Positions 25,509 through 34,681 of a stretch of DNA of 64,000 bases are shown piece after piece. Position 1 is the first letter of the stretch; each line of letters begins with the position of its first letter. The DNA comes from Cytobacillus oceanisediminis 2691 (lineage in GTDB: Bacteria; Bacillota; Bacilli; Bacillales; Cytobacillaceae), in assembly GCF_007678455.1 (NCBI RefSeq), contig NZ_VEEP01000012.1:62001-126000 (forward strand), given 5' to 3'. The position numbers and the translations under genes were made by a program. A model generated the notes under the pieces. The model worked only from the letters and a program-made list of their open reading frames with translations. It did no database searches and was not told the origin of the DNA.

Positions 25509-26567
25509 ATGGCTTCTGATACGATACCGATCAGGCAAGGAGAAGAGCTAGATACAAGTGTTATCGAAAAGTACCTGAGGGAGCAATTGCCTGATCTTCC
25601 AGAAGGCATTCTAACAATCGACCAGTTCAGTTTCGGTAAATCAAATCTGACCTACCAGCTGAAAATCGGAGAATGGGAGGCGGTTTTAAGGCGTCCGCCT
25701 CTCGGTCCTGTTGCGCCAAAAGCGCATGATATGGAAAGGGAGTACAAGATCCTTAAAGAGATTAGCCCTCACTTTGCGGCTGCTCCCAGGCCCTATTTAT
25801 TTGCTGATGAAAATGTCATCGGCAGTCCGTTTTTCGTGATGGAAAGAAAGCGCGGCATAGTCCTTGATACGGACTTTCCTGAAGGCATCATGCCGACTGA
25901 CGAAATGTGCAGATCCCTTTCGGAAACGATGGTCGACCACCTTGTTGAGCTGCACAGCATCGATTATACGAAGACCAGGCTTACCGAAATGACAAAACCT
26001 GAAGGCTTCATGGAACGGCAGGTCATCGGTTGGATTCGCCGTTATGAGCGGGCGGAAACAGATATTGTCGAGGGCGTGGAGCACTTAAAGCAATGGATGC
26101 TGAAGAATGTTTCGGAATCCAAAACGCCAGCGATCATTCATTACGATTATAAACTGAATAATTCCATGTTCAATGAGGATTTAACGAAGATGGTCGGTCT
26201 TTTCGACTGGGAGATGACGACGGTAGGTGACCCGCTGGCCGATCTGGGTGTGGCGATGAGCTACTGGATTCAACCGGACGATTCCGATCTGTTAAAAAGA
26301 GGGATGGGAAAACCGCCGGTCACAGTGATACCAGGGTTCATGACCCGTGATGACTTCATGGAGCGGTATGCGAGGAAAAGCGGCATGGACCTTGCGAACA
26401 TGAATTTTTACCAAACATTTGCCTATTTCAAGCTTGCCGTCATTTGCCAGCAAATTTATTACAGGTGGAAAAAGGGCCAGACAAAGGATAGCAGGTTTGC
26501 GCATCTTGATGCATTTGTCAGCAGCCTGATCCAATATGCGTTATATACCGCAACAAAGAAAGGGTGA
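25509..26567 (+). CDS. APH-family kinase, likely 4-hydroxyacyl-CoA kinase (LvaA/ACAD10-11 kinase type)
   Basis: A 352-residue aminoglycoside-phosphotransferase-fold protein. Key motifs are the AHDMEREYKIL segment typical of ACAD10/11-associated kinases, the catalytic HYDYKLNN, and the metal-binding DWEMTTVGDPLADLG. LvaA of Pseudomonas putida and the N-terminal domain of human ACAD11 phosphorylate the 4-hydroxyl of 4-hydroxyacyl-CoAs, and an ACAD11-like dehydrogenase is in this same operon. Antibiotic resistance is unlikely. ATG 25509 is chosen because GGAGG (25494-25498) is ten bases before it; the ATG at 25500 is too close. A small LvaB-like partner was not seen. Confidence 0.88.
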   Translation: MASDTIPIRQGEELDTSVIEKYLREQLPDLPEGILTIDQFSFGKSNLTYQLKIGEWEAVLRRPPLGPVAPKAHDMEREYKILKEISPHFAAAPRPYLFADENVIGSPFFVMERKRGIVLDTDFPEGIMPTDEMCRSLSETMVDHLVELHSIDYTKTRLTEMTKPEGFMERQVIGWIRRYERAETDIVEGVEHLKQWMLKNVSESKTPAIIHYDYKLNNSMFNEDLTKMVGLFDWEMTTVGDPLADLGVAMSYWIQPDDSDLLKRGMGKPPVTVIPGFMTRDDFMERYARKSGMDLANMNFYQTFAYFKLAVICQQIYYRWKKGQTKDSRFAHLDAFVSSLIQYALYTATKKG

Positions 26568-26572
26568 AGGAC

Positions 26573-28291
26573 ATGATGAAGATTCACCTTTTGCTAAAAA
26601 AAGAGGACATCGACAAGCAAAAAATGGCCGATAACAAAATCGCTGTCGTCTTTGATGTTCTTCTGGCAACTTCCACGATCACCTCTGCCCTGGAGTTCGG
26701 TGCCAAAGAAGTAATTCCGGTCCTTGATGGAAAGGAAGCGAAAAAAGAAGCTGAAGGCAGGGAAAAAGATCATTTCGTACTGGTCGGCGAGTATCAGGGG
26801 AAAACAATCGATGGGTTTCTGTCACCAAATCCGTTGGAATTAAGAGAAAAAATCGAGGGGAAGTCCGTCATCCTGTCGACCACCAACGGAACCGTCGCCC
26901 TTAAAAGTTCTGCCGAAGCAAAGGCTGTTTATGCAGTGTCGCTGATGAACTGCAAGGCAGTAGCCAATCATATTTTAAAAGATTACCAGGGAGAGACGAT
27001 TGTCGTCGTCTGTTCTGGTTCTTCGAATGAGTTTAATGCAGAGGATTTCCATGGAGCGGGATGCTTCATTGACTGCCTTATAAAGGAATATGACAAGGAA
27101 TTTTTCCTGACGGATTCTGCTTATGCCGCGCGCTGTTTCTACCATGCCCACAATCAAAACAGTGATGATATTCTAAAAGACTCCAGAGTCGGCCGGATGC
27201 TAAGTAAACATGGCTTTGACCAGGAAATTGAATTTGTTTCACAGCAAAATGTTTTTGCCACGGTTCCAATACTGATAGACAGAAAGAGGATTATTGACGC
27301 GGCAAATGATAGCGTTTACAAAAAAGGAGAGGAAAGTATGTCATTGAAGCCGGAAGTAAAAGCGTTGCTTGAAGCCTATGCTCAAAATCCAGTGCCGCCC
27401 TTGGAGCAGCTTCCGCTTGCAGAAGCAAGGAAGGGTTTTGAACAGTCTGCAAAACTCATGAGCAAGGCTGAGAAACTTGCAAACACAAAGGATTTCAAAA
27501 TCCAGGGATACAAGGATGAGATCAAGATAAGACTTTATTCACCAGACGGAACAGATGGAACCAAGCTTCCCGCGATTGTCTACTACCATGGAGGCGGCTG
27601 GGTGATCGGCAATATCGAAACACATGATGCCCTTTGCCACACTTTATCCAATGAAGCTGGATGTATCGTAGTTTCCGTGGATTATAGTCTTGCACCTGAA
27701 AGCAAGTTCCCGGTTGCAGTCGAGGATTCATATCTAGCTGCCAAATGGGTGTTTGAAAACGCTGATGAAATGAACATCGATGAAAACTTTATCGCTGTCG
27801 CAGGAGATAGTGCGGGAGGAAACCTGGCAGCAGTGGTAAGTTACCTTGCTGTCCAGAGACAGACACCGTCGATTGCTTATCAAATGTTGTTTTACCCGTC
27901 TACAGGCTTTGAATATACTCCATCCTATGAAAAATACGGTGAAGGCTATTATTTGACCAAGTCTACAATGACCTGGTTCCGCGAACAATACTTAAACTCA
28001 CCTGAAGATACGCAAAATCCACTGGCCGCGCCGTTGTTGATCCCAGATGAGATTACCCCGCTGCTGCCGCCGGCTTATATCCTGACTGCGGAGCTTGATC
28101 CACTATGTGATGGCGGAGAGCATTTTGCTGCGAAATTAAAGAATGCAGGCGTAGAAACCGAGTATGTCTGCGCTCCGGGGATGCTCCATGGTTTCCTTGG
28201 GATGACTGAATATTTGCCCGATGGAAAGGAAGCAATCAAGGCTGCTGCGGAAGCCATTAAAAAAAGAAGTGCTCTTAAACCGGTTGAATAA
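26573..28291 (+). CDS. Fusion: ComB-like phosphatase plus alpha/beta hydrolase (HSL family)
   Basis: One open frame of 572 residues with two normally separate proteins. Residues 1-255 resemble 2-phosphosulfolactate phosphatase (ComB/YitC): AVVFDVLLATSTI, SPNPLELRE, LSTTNGTVAL, CSGSSNEFNAEDFHGAG. Residues 256-572 form a complete hormone-sensitive-lipase-type hydrolase with oxyanion HGGGW, nucleophile elbow GDSAGGN, AELDPL Asp and MLHGF His. No stop separates them, yet an AAGGAGAGG site precedes the internal ATG 27338, so the hydrolase could also be made alone. The start at 26573 is 5 bases after the kinase stop. A phosphatase plus esterase or lactonase beside a 4-hydroxyacyl kinase is suggestive, but the substrates are unknown. 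Confidence 0.85.
   Translation: MMKIHLLLKKEDIDKQKMADNKIAVVFDVLLATSTITSALEFGAKEVIPVLDGKEAKKEAEGREKDHFVLVGEYQGKTIDGFLSPNPLELREKIEGKSVILSTTNGTVALKSSAEAKAVYAVSLMNCKAVANHILKDYQGETIVVVCSGSSNEFNAEDFHGAGCFIDCLIKEYDKEFFLTDSAYAARCFYHAHNQNSDDILKDSRVGRMLSKHGFDQEIEFVSQQNVFATVPILIDRKRIIDAANDSVYKKGEESMSLKPEVKALLEAYAQNPVPPLEQLPLAEARKGFEQSAKLMSKAEKLANTKDFKIQGYKDEIKIRLYSPDGTDGTKLPAIVYYHGGGWVIGNIETHDALCHTLSNEAGCIVVSVDYSLAPESKFPVAVEDSYLAAKWVFENADEMNIDENFIAVAGDSAGGNLAAVVSYLAVQRQTPSIAYQMLFYPSTGFEYTPSYEKYGEGYYLTKSTMTWFREQYLNSPEDTQNPLAAPLLIPDEITPLLPPAYILTAELDPLCDGGEHFAAKLKNAGVETEYVCAPGMLHGFLGMTEYLPDGKEAIKAAAEAIKKRSALKPVE
27325..27340 (+). promoter_or_regulatory. Internal ribosome binding site and start inside the fusion gene
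   Basis: AAGGAGAGG (27325-27333) stands five bases before an in-frame ATG (27338-27340) that matches the usual N terminus of the alpha/beta hydrolase part. This is a strong Shine-Dalgarno within coding sequence, as expected if two genes became fused through loss of a stop codon. Confidence 0.75.
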
Positions 28292-28314
28292 TAATCTTTG
28301 AGGAGGACTAGACG

Positions 28315-29991
28315 ATGCCTAATCTACACTTTGATCACTGGCCGAAAATCTCTAAATCACTGACATTGCCCGAAACATCACTCTATGAAAATCTCAAAGT
28401 CAGTGCGGAGAGATATCCGGACCAAAGCGCAATCTATTACTATGGAAACGCCATCTCATACAGTGAGCTTAACGAAGAAGTTAATTCGCTTGCTGGATTC
28501 CTCCAGCAGAAACTTGAGGTTGCAAAGGGAGACAGAGTTTTATTATTCATGCAAAATTCTCCCCAGTTCGTCATTGGATTCTATGCAATTTCACGAGCTG
28601 ATGCAGTCGTCGTGCCCATCAATCCAATGCTGACTGCAGATGAATTGAGCTTTTACATTAAAGATTGTGAGATTACTTCGGCGTTGGTTGGACAGGAGCT
28701 TTATGACAAAGTTGAGCCGCTGATTGATTCTACCCCATTACAGAATGTCGTGGTTGCTGCCTATTCTGATTACAAAGGAGAGAATTTTAACGGTGTCATG
28801 CCTCCAGAGGTCGAGGCTGCCAGGGTGGTTTACGAACAGCCAGGGCACTTCCATTGGAAAGAAGCCATTGCAGCACAATATGAGACAGGGACCCACACGT
28901 CAAAGGCGGATGATATTGTTGTGCTTCCGTATACATCCGGGACAACCGGACTTCCAAAAGGCTGCATGCATACCAATCGGACCGTCCAGGCGAATACCAT
29001 CGGTGCCTATCACTGGTCCAGCTCGACAACAAGTGCCGTTCACCTTATGACACTGCCATTATTCCATGTGACCGGGATGGTACACAGCATGCATATGCCG
29101 ATTTTTTCCGGAAGCACGATGGTCCTGATGACGAGATGGAACCGGGAGGCTGCCGTGGAACTGATTAAATCCCAGGGATGCACGCACTGGGTAGCGATCG
29201 CTACTATGATTGTCGATTTCCTGGCAAATCCAAAACTGGACCCAAAAGATATTGCCACGTTGACATCGATATCAGGCGGGGGTGCAGCTCTTCCAGAAGC
29301 AGTGGGGGAAAAGCTTTACAAACTTACTGGCCTGCGATTTGTAGAAGGATATGGACTTTCCGAAACAATCGCCCAGACACACTTCAATCCGCCAGACCGG
29401 CCTAAAATGCAGTGTCTTGGGATTCCATCCTTCGACGTAGACGCGAGGGTTATTGAACCGGCTACGGGAAAAGAACTTGGTCCTGGTGAAGCAGGAGAAA
29501 TTGTCGTAAATGGCCCACAGGTGATGGTCGGCTACTACAACAGGGAGGACGAAAACAGGAATTCCTTCATTGAGATTGATGGCAAGAAGTTTTTCCGGAC
29601 AGGCGATATTGGCCGGTATGATGAAGAAGGCTACTATTTCATGGTCGACCGTGTTAAAAGGATGATCAACGCATCTGGATATAAGGTTTGGCCTACAGAG
29701 GTTGAATCTTACCTTTACAAGCATCCGGCCATCCAGCAAGCAGTTGTAGTAGGAATACCTGACCCAAGAAGGGGCGAATCGGTAAAAGCATTTGTCATTT
29801 TAAATGATGGATATGAAGGCAAAATCAGCGAAGAAGAAATCATTGAATGGTCCAAACAGCATATGGCGGCTTATAAATACCCTCGCGAGGTAGAATTCAG
29901 GACGCAATTCCCAATTACCAGCAGCGGCAAGATCCTGTGGCGGAAGCTTCAGGAGGAAGAGAGGGAAAAAGCTGAAAATCAGGTGAGGTAA
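28315..29991 (+). CDS. Long-chain acyl-CoA ligase, AMP-forming
   Basis: A 558-residue acyl-CoA ligase. The P-loop YTSGTTGLPKG is near residues 206-216, then GYGLSET, TGD and the hinge VDRVKRMINASGYKVWPTE, and the C-terminal lysine in ITSSGKILWRK. It activates a fatty or related acid to its CoA ester. It starts 23 bases after the fusion gene and is followed 41 bases later by the ABC permease, so import and activation of one acid may be coupled. GAGGAGG precedes ATG 28315. Confidence 0.95.
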   Translation: MPNLHFDHWPKISKSLTLPETSLYENLKVSAERYPDQSAIYYYGNAISYSELNEEVNSLAGFLQQKLEVAKGDRVLLFMQNSPQFVIGFYAISRADAVVVPINPMLTADELSFYIKDCEITSALVGQELYDKVEPLIDSTPLQNVVVAAYSDYKGENFNGVMPPEVEAARVVYEQPGHFHWKEAIAAQYETGTHTSKADDIVVLPYTSGTTGLPKGCMHTNRTVQANTIGAYHWSSSTTSAVHLMTLPLFHVTGMVHSMHMPIFSGSTMVLMTRWNREAAVELIKSQGCTHWVAIATMIVDFLANPKLDPKDIATLTSISGGGAALPEAVGEKLYKLTGLRFVEGYGLSETIAQTHFNPPDRPKMQCLGIPSFDVDARVIEPATGKELGPGEAGEIVVNGPQVMVGYYNREDENRNSFIEIDGKKFFRTGDIGRYDEEGYYFMVDRVKRMINASGYKVWPTEVESYLYKHPAIQQAVVVGIPDPRRGESVKAFVILNDGYEGKISEEEIIEWSKQHMAAYKYPREVEFRTQFPITSSGKILWRKLQEEEREKAENQVR

Positions 29992-30035
29992 AAAGGCTCC
30001 GTCACATCAGCTATTAAATTATAAGGAGGATCTTG

Positions 30036-30899
30036 ATGGAGATTTTGGTTCAGCAGCTGTTCAATGGCCTTACCATTGGCAGTGTTTATGCTCTTGTCGC
30101 TCTTGGACTCACTCTTGTTTACGGTATCCTTCATATCCCGAACTTTGCCCATGGCGCTTTATACATGATGGGTGGATATATCACCTTGATGATGATGGTG
30201 CAATACGGCCTTCATTACTGGCTGGCCATTCTTGTTTCTGTCATCGCGGTAGGATTAATCGGCGTTCTGATGGAGCGACTGGTCTTCCATCCCTTAAGAC
30301 ATGCCCCGCCGATTCATGACAAAATCGCAGCAATTGGAATTCTGTTATTTTTGGAAGCCTTCGCGCAATTCATCTGGGGCGCGGATTACCAAATGATGCC
30401 GACACCTTACGGCCAGGTCGTCCAGGTGTTCGGCCTGACCTTCACGATGCAAAGACTGCTGATCATCATTGCAGCAATTGGTGTAATGGTACTGCTTTAC
30501 CTGTTCCTGAAAAAGACGTTCACGGGTGCGACGATCATTGCGATGTCCCAGGAACGGGATGGAGCGAATCTTGTAGGAATCAATACTAACCGCGTGGCAA
30601 TGCTTACATTCCTGATATCCGGAGGGCTTGCAGCAATAGCCAGCTCTCTTGCAGCGCCTATAAATCTCGTTTTTCCTGGAATGGGCCAGCTGGTAATCTT
30701 AAAGGCTTTTGTCATCATCATTCTGGGAGGGATGGGCAGCATTCCCGGAGCGATTATTGGAGGCTATATTTTAGGTTTCAGTGAAAGTCTCGGCGCCACG
30801 TACATTTCTAATGATTACAAAGACATCATAGCGTTCATCCTGCTGGTCATCATTTTAACAGTAAAACCAACCGGCCTGTTTGCCAAGGGGGGACATTGA
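30036..30899 (+). CDS. livH: Branched-chain amino acid-type ABC transporter permease, LivH family
   Basis: A 287-residue inner-membrane permease with about eight hydrophobic segments and the LivH motif GLTLVYGILHIPNFAHGALYM at the N terminus and the ILGGMGSIPGAIIGG loop near residue 233. It forms the channel with the LivM-type protein encoded by the next gene. AAGGAGG at 30023-30029 favours ATG 30036. Given the catabolic context, an organic or fatty acid-like substrate is more likely than leucine; the symbol denotes family only. Confidence 0.9.
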   Translation: MEILVQQLFNGLTIGSVYALVALGLTLVYGILHIPNFAHGALYMMGGYITLMMMVQYGLHYWLAILVSVIAVGLIGVLMERLVFHPLRHAPPIHDKIAAIGILLFLEAFAQFIWGADYQMMPTPYGQVVQVFGLTFTMQRLLIIIAAIGVMVLLYLFLKKTFTGATIIAMSQERDGANLVGINTNRVAMLTFLISGGLAAIASSLAAPINLVFPGMGQLVILKAFVIIILGGMGSIPGAIIGGYILGFSESLGATYISNDYKDIIAFILLVIILTVKPTGLFAKGGH

Positions 30900-31924
30900 T
30901 GGCGAAGGTAATCAATAAACGTACTATTATACTTGCACTTTTGTTATTTGCGATTGCCTTTCCATTCGTTACCCAAAATGATTATTTCATCCATGTAATG
31001 ACTCTGTCGTTCATCTGGATGATCGGTGTCTATGGGCTTAACCTATTGGCGGGCTATACAGGCTATCTCTCGCTGGCGCATGCTGGGTTCTTTGCGATCG
31101 GTGCGTATTCATTGGGCCTCCTGACGGTAAAGGCCCAGATAAATTTCTGGCTTGCTTTTGTTCTGTCGCTTCTTATCACCTCAATTATTGGATTTTTAGT
31201 CGGTGTCATTGCCCTAAGGACCAAGGAACATTTCTTCGCCATCTATACCCTATGTGTCGGGTATATCATCTACCTTGTCATTGATAAATGGGACAGTTTG
31301 ACAGAAGGCGTCCGCGGTTTGATCGGTATCCCCGCGCCGGCAAATATTGGACCGATCTCATTCGAGTCATCCCTGTCACAATATTATCTTGTTTTGGCCA
31401 TATTGCTTCTCGTGATCCTGTTTGTTTATCGAATCGTGCATTCCCTGACCGGAAGGACGTATATTGCGATTCGCAATAGTGAAGACCTTGCGCAGACTAT
31501 CGGAATCTCAACAATGAAAAATAAATTGGAAGTTTTCGTGCTTTCCACTTTTTTCGCCGGACTGTCAGGAGCTCTATATGCGTCATTCATCCGTTTCATC
31601 GGGCCAGATATCGGAAATATCGTTATCACATTTGATTTGCTGACATACCTCCTGATTGGCGGGATCGGCACGTTATCAGGACCTATTGTCGGCACCGTAT
31701 TGGTTGTATGGATTTCCCAACAGCTGCAGTTCCTTCAGGATTACCGGATGCTCATTTTCGGACCTGTGCTGACACTCCTGGTCATATTTTACCCGCAGGG
31801 AATCGCCGGGGCAATTGGCGGCTGGAGGTTAAAGCGCGCCGAAAAGAAGCTGCATAAAGATGAGATAAAAGAGGGATATTCACAAAATACGATCAGTACA
31901 GACAAACAGGTGAAGGAGGGGTAA
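30899..31924 (+). CDS. livM: Branched-chain amino acid-type ABC transporter permease, LivM family
   Basis: A 341-residue permease with roughly ten hydrophobic segments and the LivM signatures GLNLLAGYTGYLSLAHAGFFAIGAY and AGLSGALYASF, followed by GGIGTLSGPIVG. The start ATG overlaps the livH stop by one base (TGATG), implying coupled translation. The C-terminal 30 residues are hydrophilic and charged, likely cytoplasmic. Partner of the LivH protein in an importer whose substrate is unassigned. Confidence 0.9.
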   Translation: MAKVINKRTIILALLLFAIAFPFVTQNDYFIHVMTLSFIWMIGVYGLNLLAGYTGYLSLAHAGFFAIGAYSLGLLTVKAQINFWLAFVLSLLITSIIGFLVGVIALRTKEHFFAIYTLCVGYIIYLVIDKWDSLTEGVRGLIGIPAPANIGPISFESSLSQYYLVLAILLLVILFVYRIVHSLTGRTYIAIRNSEDLAQTIGISTMKNKLEVFVLSTFFAGLSGALYASFIRFIGPDIGNIVITFDLLTYLLIGGIGTLSGPIVGTVLVVWISQQLQFLQDYRMLIFGPVLTLLVIFYPQGIAGAIGGWRLKRAEKKLHKDEIKEGYSQNTISTDKQVKEG

Positions 31925-31926
31925 GG

Positions 31927-32691
31927 ATGTTCCTGGAAACGAAGAATTTAACGAAGAAATTTGGCGGTTTGACAGCTGTTAACGATGTTGATTTTTCGAT
32001 CGAAAAAGGAAAAATCAATGCGATCATAGGACCGAATGGAGCTGGCAAGTCCACTTTTTTCAATCTCATCAGCGGCTTTCACCCTCCTACATCAGGCCAT
32101 ATTATTTTTAAAGGCAGGGACATTACCAATCTGCCGGCAAATAAAATTGCAGAACTGGGAATAGCACGTACCTTTCAAACTACCAATCTGTTTGAACAAT
32201 CCACTGTCCTTGACAATGTGATCGTAGGACATCGATTGAGGACAAACTCCAATTTGCTCGATGCAGTGTTCAGGTCGAAAAGATTAAAGAAGGAAGAAGA
32301 GAAATGCCGGGAAAAGGCTTTTGAAGTAATAGAGTTTACAGGATTGGAAAAAGTGGCAAACAAACTTGTTGGAAGCCTCACGCAGGAAGAAAAAAAACGG
32401 ACGGCATTTGCGCTGGCATTAGCAACAGATCCTGAAATTGTGTTCCTTGATGAGCCTGCAGCTGGTGTGAATCCTGATGAGACAGAGGGATTGGCTCTTT
32501 TGATGAAAAAAATGGCTGATAAAGGGATTACTGTCTGTTTGATTGAGCACAAAATGCAAATGATCATGAAGCTTGCGGATAAAATAATGGTCCTCAATTA
32601 CGGAGAAAAAATCGCCGAGGGAAATGCAGAAGAAATCAGGAATAATCCTACTGTAATCAAGGCCTACCTGGGAGGGAGCGCCAGTGCTTAA
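31927..32691 (+). CDS. livG: ABC transporter ATPase, LivG family, with degenerate signature motif
   Basis: A 254-residue nucleotide-binding subunit. Walker A is GPNGAGKST, Walker B VFLDEPAAGVNPDE, and the switch His is in IEHKM. The ABC signature, usually LSYGQQR or LAYGQQR, here reads SLTQEEKKR, lacking the Ser-Gly-Gly core. LivF, its partner, has a standard LSGGQ, so one of the two ATP sites may be weak. ATG 31927 is 2 bases after livM, and the end overlaps livF by 8. The rest of the protein, including the C-terminal RNNPTVIKAYLGG, is typical for LivG. Confidence 0.9.
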   Translation: MFLETKNLTKKFGGLTAVNDVDFSIEKGKINAIIGPNGAGKSTFFNLISGFHPPTSGHIIFKGRDITNLPANKIAELGIARTFQTTNLFEQSTVLDNVIVGHRLRTNSNLLDAVFRSKRLKKEEEKCREKAFEVIEFTGLEKVANKLVGSLTQEEKKRTAFALALATDPEIVFLDEPAAGVNPDETEGLALLMKKMADKGITVCLIEHKMQMIMKLADKIMVLNYGEKIAEGNAEEIRNNPTVIKAYLGGSASA

Positions 32692-33391
32692 ACTGCGAGA
32701 TGTTAAAGTGAATTATGGGAGCTACACAGCGGTAGACAAGGTGAACCTCGATGTCTCTAAAGGGGAAATCGTTGTCCTTCTGGGTGCCAATGGTGCCGGG
32801 AAAAGTACAATTTTCAAGACAATCAGCGGATTGAATAAAGTTTCTTCAGGAGACATTCTGTTTGAGGGAAAATCCCTGAACAAAACTACACCGGATAGAA
32901 TCGTCCAATCAGGAATTGCCCAATGCGCGGAAGGCCGAAAGCTGTTTCCATCAATGACCATTCAGGAGAATTTGAGAATGGGCGCTTATGTCCATAGAAA
33001 GCATAAAAAAGGAATAAAGGAATCGATGAATCATGTGTTTGAACTGTTTCCGATCCTGGAAGAAAAACAGCATGATATGGCAGGTTCACTCAGCGGGGGG
33101 CAGCAGCAGATGCTTGCAATTGGGAGGGCGTTGATGGCAAAGCCAAAATTGCTGCTTCTTGATGAGCCGTCTATCGGACTTGCACCACTTATTGTTGAGC
33201 AAATGTTTGACGTGATCCAGACCATCAATCGGGAGGGAACGACAATCCTTCTGGCCGAACAAAATGCGAATGCTGCCTTGAAAATTGCAGATAAAGGCTA
33301 TGTATTCCAAAACGGATCTGTAGTACTGGAAGGGACTTCTGATGAATTGTTTGCTAATGATGAAATAAAAAAGGCATATATCGGTGCCTAG
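32684..33391 (+). CDS. livF: ABC transporter ATPase, LivF family
   Basis: A 235-residue ATPase with Walker A GANGAGKST, the complete signature SLSGGQQQ, Walker B LLLLDEPSIGLAP and AEQNAN, the LivF switch region. It starts at GTG 32684 inside the end of livG. It should pair with the LivG protein to drive import through the LivH/LivM channel. The lipoprotein gene follows after 90 bases. Confidence 0.93.
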   Translation: MLKLRDVKVNYGSYTAVDKVNLDVSKGEIVVLLGANGAGKSTIFKTISGLNKVSSGDILFEGKSLNKTTPDRIVQSGIAQCAEGRKLFPSMTIQENLRMGAYVHRKHKKGIKESMNHVFELFPILEEKQHDMAGSLSGGQQQMLAIGRALMAKPKLLLLDEPSIGLAPLIVEQMFDVIQTINREGTTILLAEQNANAALKIADKGYVFQNGSVVLEGTSDELFANDEIKKAYIGA

Positions 33392-33481
33392 AACTGCTTC
33401 TTTCTTTTGGGGAGGTGGTTGGCTAGCAGTACAAATATCAATTTCTGAATATTGAAAATTCAAACTCAAGGGGGAAAACGA

Positions 33482-34681
33482 ATGAAAAAGTCCAAATTGC
33501 TGTTGGTCTTAAGTGTAATATTTGCCTTGATTTTCAGTCTAGCCGCTTGCAATAACTCAGAAAAAACAGATTCAGGAGGAAAGGGTTCTGAAGCAGCATC
33601 TGGTGAAGGGATAATCAATATTGGATATACTGGACCGCTGAGCGGACCTGCCGCGTTTTATGGAGAAAGGACATTGAACGGTGTCCAGATGGCAACTGAG
33701 GAAATCAACAATGCCGGCGGAATTGAAGTGAATGGCAAGAAGTATAAATTCAATGTTGTCTCCCTGGACGACAAGTATTTGCCTAATGAAGCCGGTGCGA
33801 ATGCTAAAAGACTCATGCAGGAAAATAAGACACCCATCATTTTCACACCGCATAGCGGCGGCGTGGCTGCTTTGCAGGTGTTCAACCAGCAGGATAAATT
33901 CATTATTGGCGCATACACAAGTGAACCAAAGGTAACGGAAGTCGGGAATAAATTAACGGTGAGGATCCCTCCTCGTTATGATGGCTATCTTGAGCCATTC
34001 ACGAATTATACGATGGAGAAGTTCGGCAAAAAAATCGCATTCCTGCCAACTTCATCTCAGTATGGAAAGGATTGGGCTGAAAAGCTGCAGCCTCACTGGG
34101 AAAAGTCAGGTGGTGAAGTGGTGTACAATTCATCAATCGACTTTGCCAAGGATACAGATTTCTTTACCATCATCACAAATGCACTAAAGGAAAAACCAGA
34201 TGTACTTTTTATCGGCGGACCGTCTGAACCAACTGCAAAAGTCGCCAAGCAGGCCAGGGAACTTGGCTTCAAGGGTGGTTTTATCGTGATGGACCAGGCA
34301 AAGTTCGATGAAATGAAGAAGGTGACAGGTACGTATGACGTCCTAAACGGCGCAATCGGTGTCATGCCGCTGGTCAATTCCGAAAGTCCCGGCATTCCCG
34401 AGTTTGTAAAGAACTACAATGCAAAATACAAAGAGGATCCAGGCTCTGAAGCTGGCTTGAATTACATTGCCATGCATGTTTTCGCTGAAGCCATAAAAGC
34501 AGCAGGGTCTGTGGATGACCCCGAAAAAATCATGGCCCATATGCAGGATGGGCTGGATAACCTGCCAGAGGACAAAAAAGTTTATGTCATTCCAAAAATC
34601 GACCCAAATGGCGGATTTGAAGGTGAATTGATTGTTGCGGCAATTGAGGATGGAAAAATCGTCCCGATAAAAGCTGATTAA
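33482..34681 (+). CDS. ABC transporter substrate-binding lipoprotein (periplasmic-binding type I, LivJ-like)
   Basis: A 399-residue protein with a lipoprotein signal: MKKSKLLLVLSVIFALIFSL then AAC as the lipobox cysteine, followed by a Ser/Gly-rich linker. The rest is a type I binding fold of the leucine-binding kind (IGYTGPLSGPAAFYGE at the start of the mature protein). ATG 33482 is preceded by an AAGGGGG site. It captures the solute outside the membrane for the LivHMGF complex. The solute is unknown; context points to an acid fed into the adjacent acyl-CoA ligase pathway. Confidence 0.92.
   Translation: MKKSKLLLVLSVIFALIFSLAACNNSEKTDSGGKGSEAASGEGIINIGYTGPLSGPAAFYGERTLNGVQMATEEINNAGGIEVNGKKYKFNVVSLDDKYLPNEAGANAKRLMQENKTPIIFTPHSGGVAALQVFNQQDKFIIGAYTSEPKVTEVGNKLTVRIPPRYDGYLEPFTNYTMEKFGKKIAFLPTSSQYGKDWAEKLQPHWEKSGGEVVYNSSIDFAKDTDFFTIITNALKEKPDVLFIGGPSEPTAKVAKQARELGFKGGFIVMDQAKFDEMKKVTGTYDVLNGAIGVMPLVNSESPGIPEFVKNYNAKYKEDPGSEAGLNYIAMHVFAEAIKAAGSVDDPEKIMAHMQDGLDNLPEDKKVYVIPKIDPNGGFEGELIVAAIEDGKIVPIKAD

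Noticed and set aside
25509-26567. Aminoglycoside resistance kinase
   Set aside because: The AHDMEREY segment and the operon context fit acyl-CoA-linked kinases, not antibiotic resistance.
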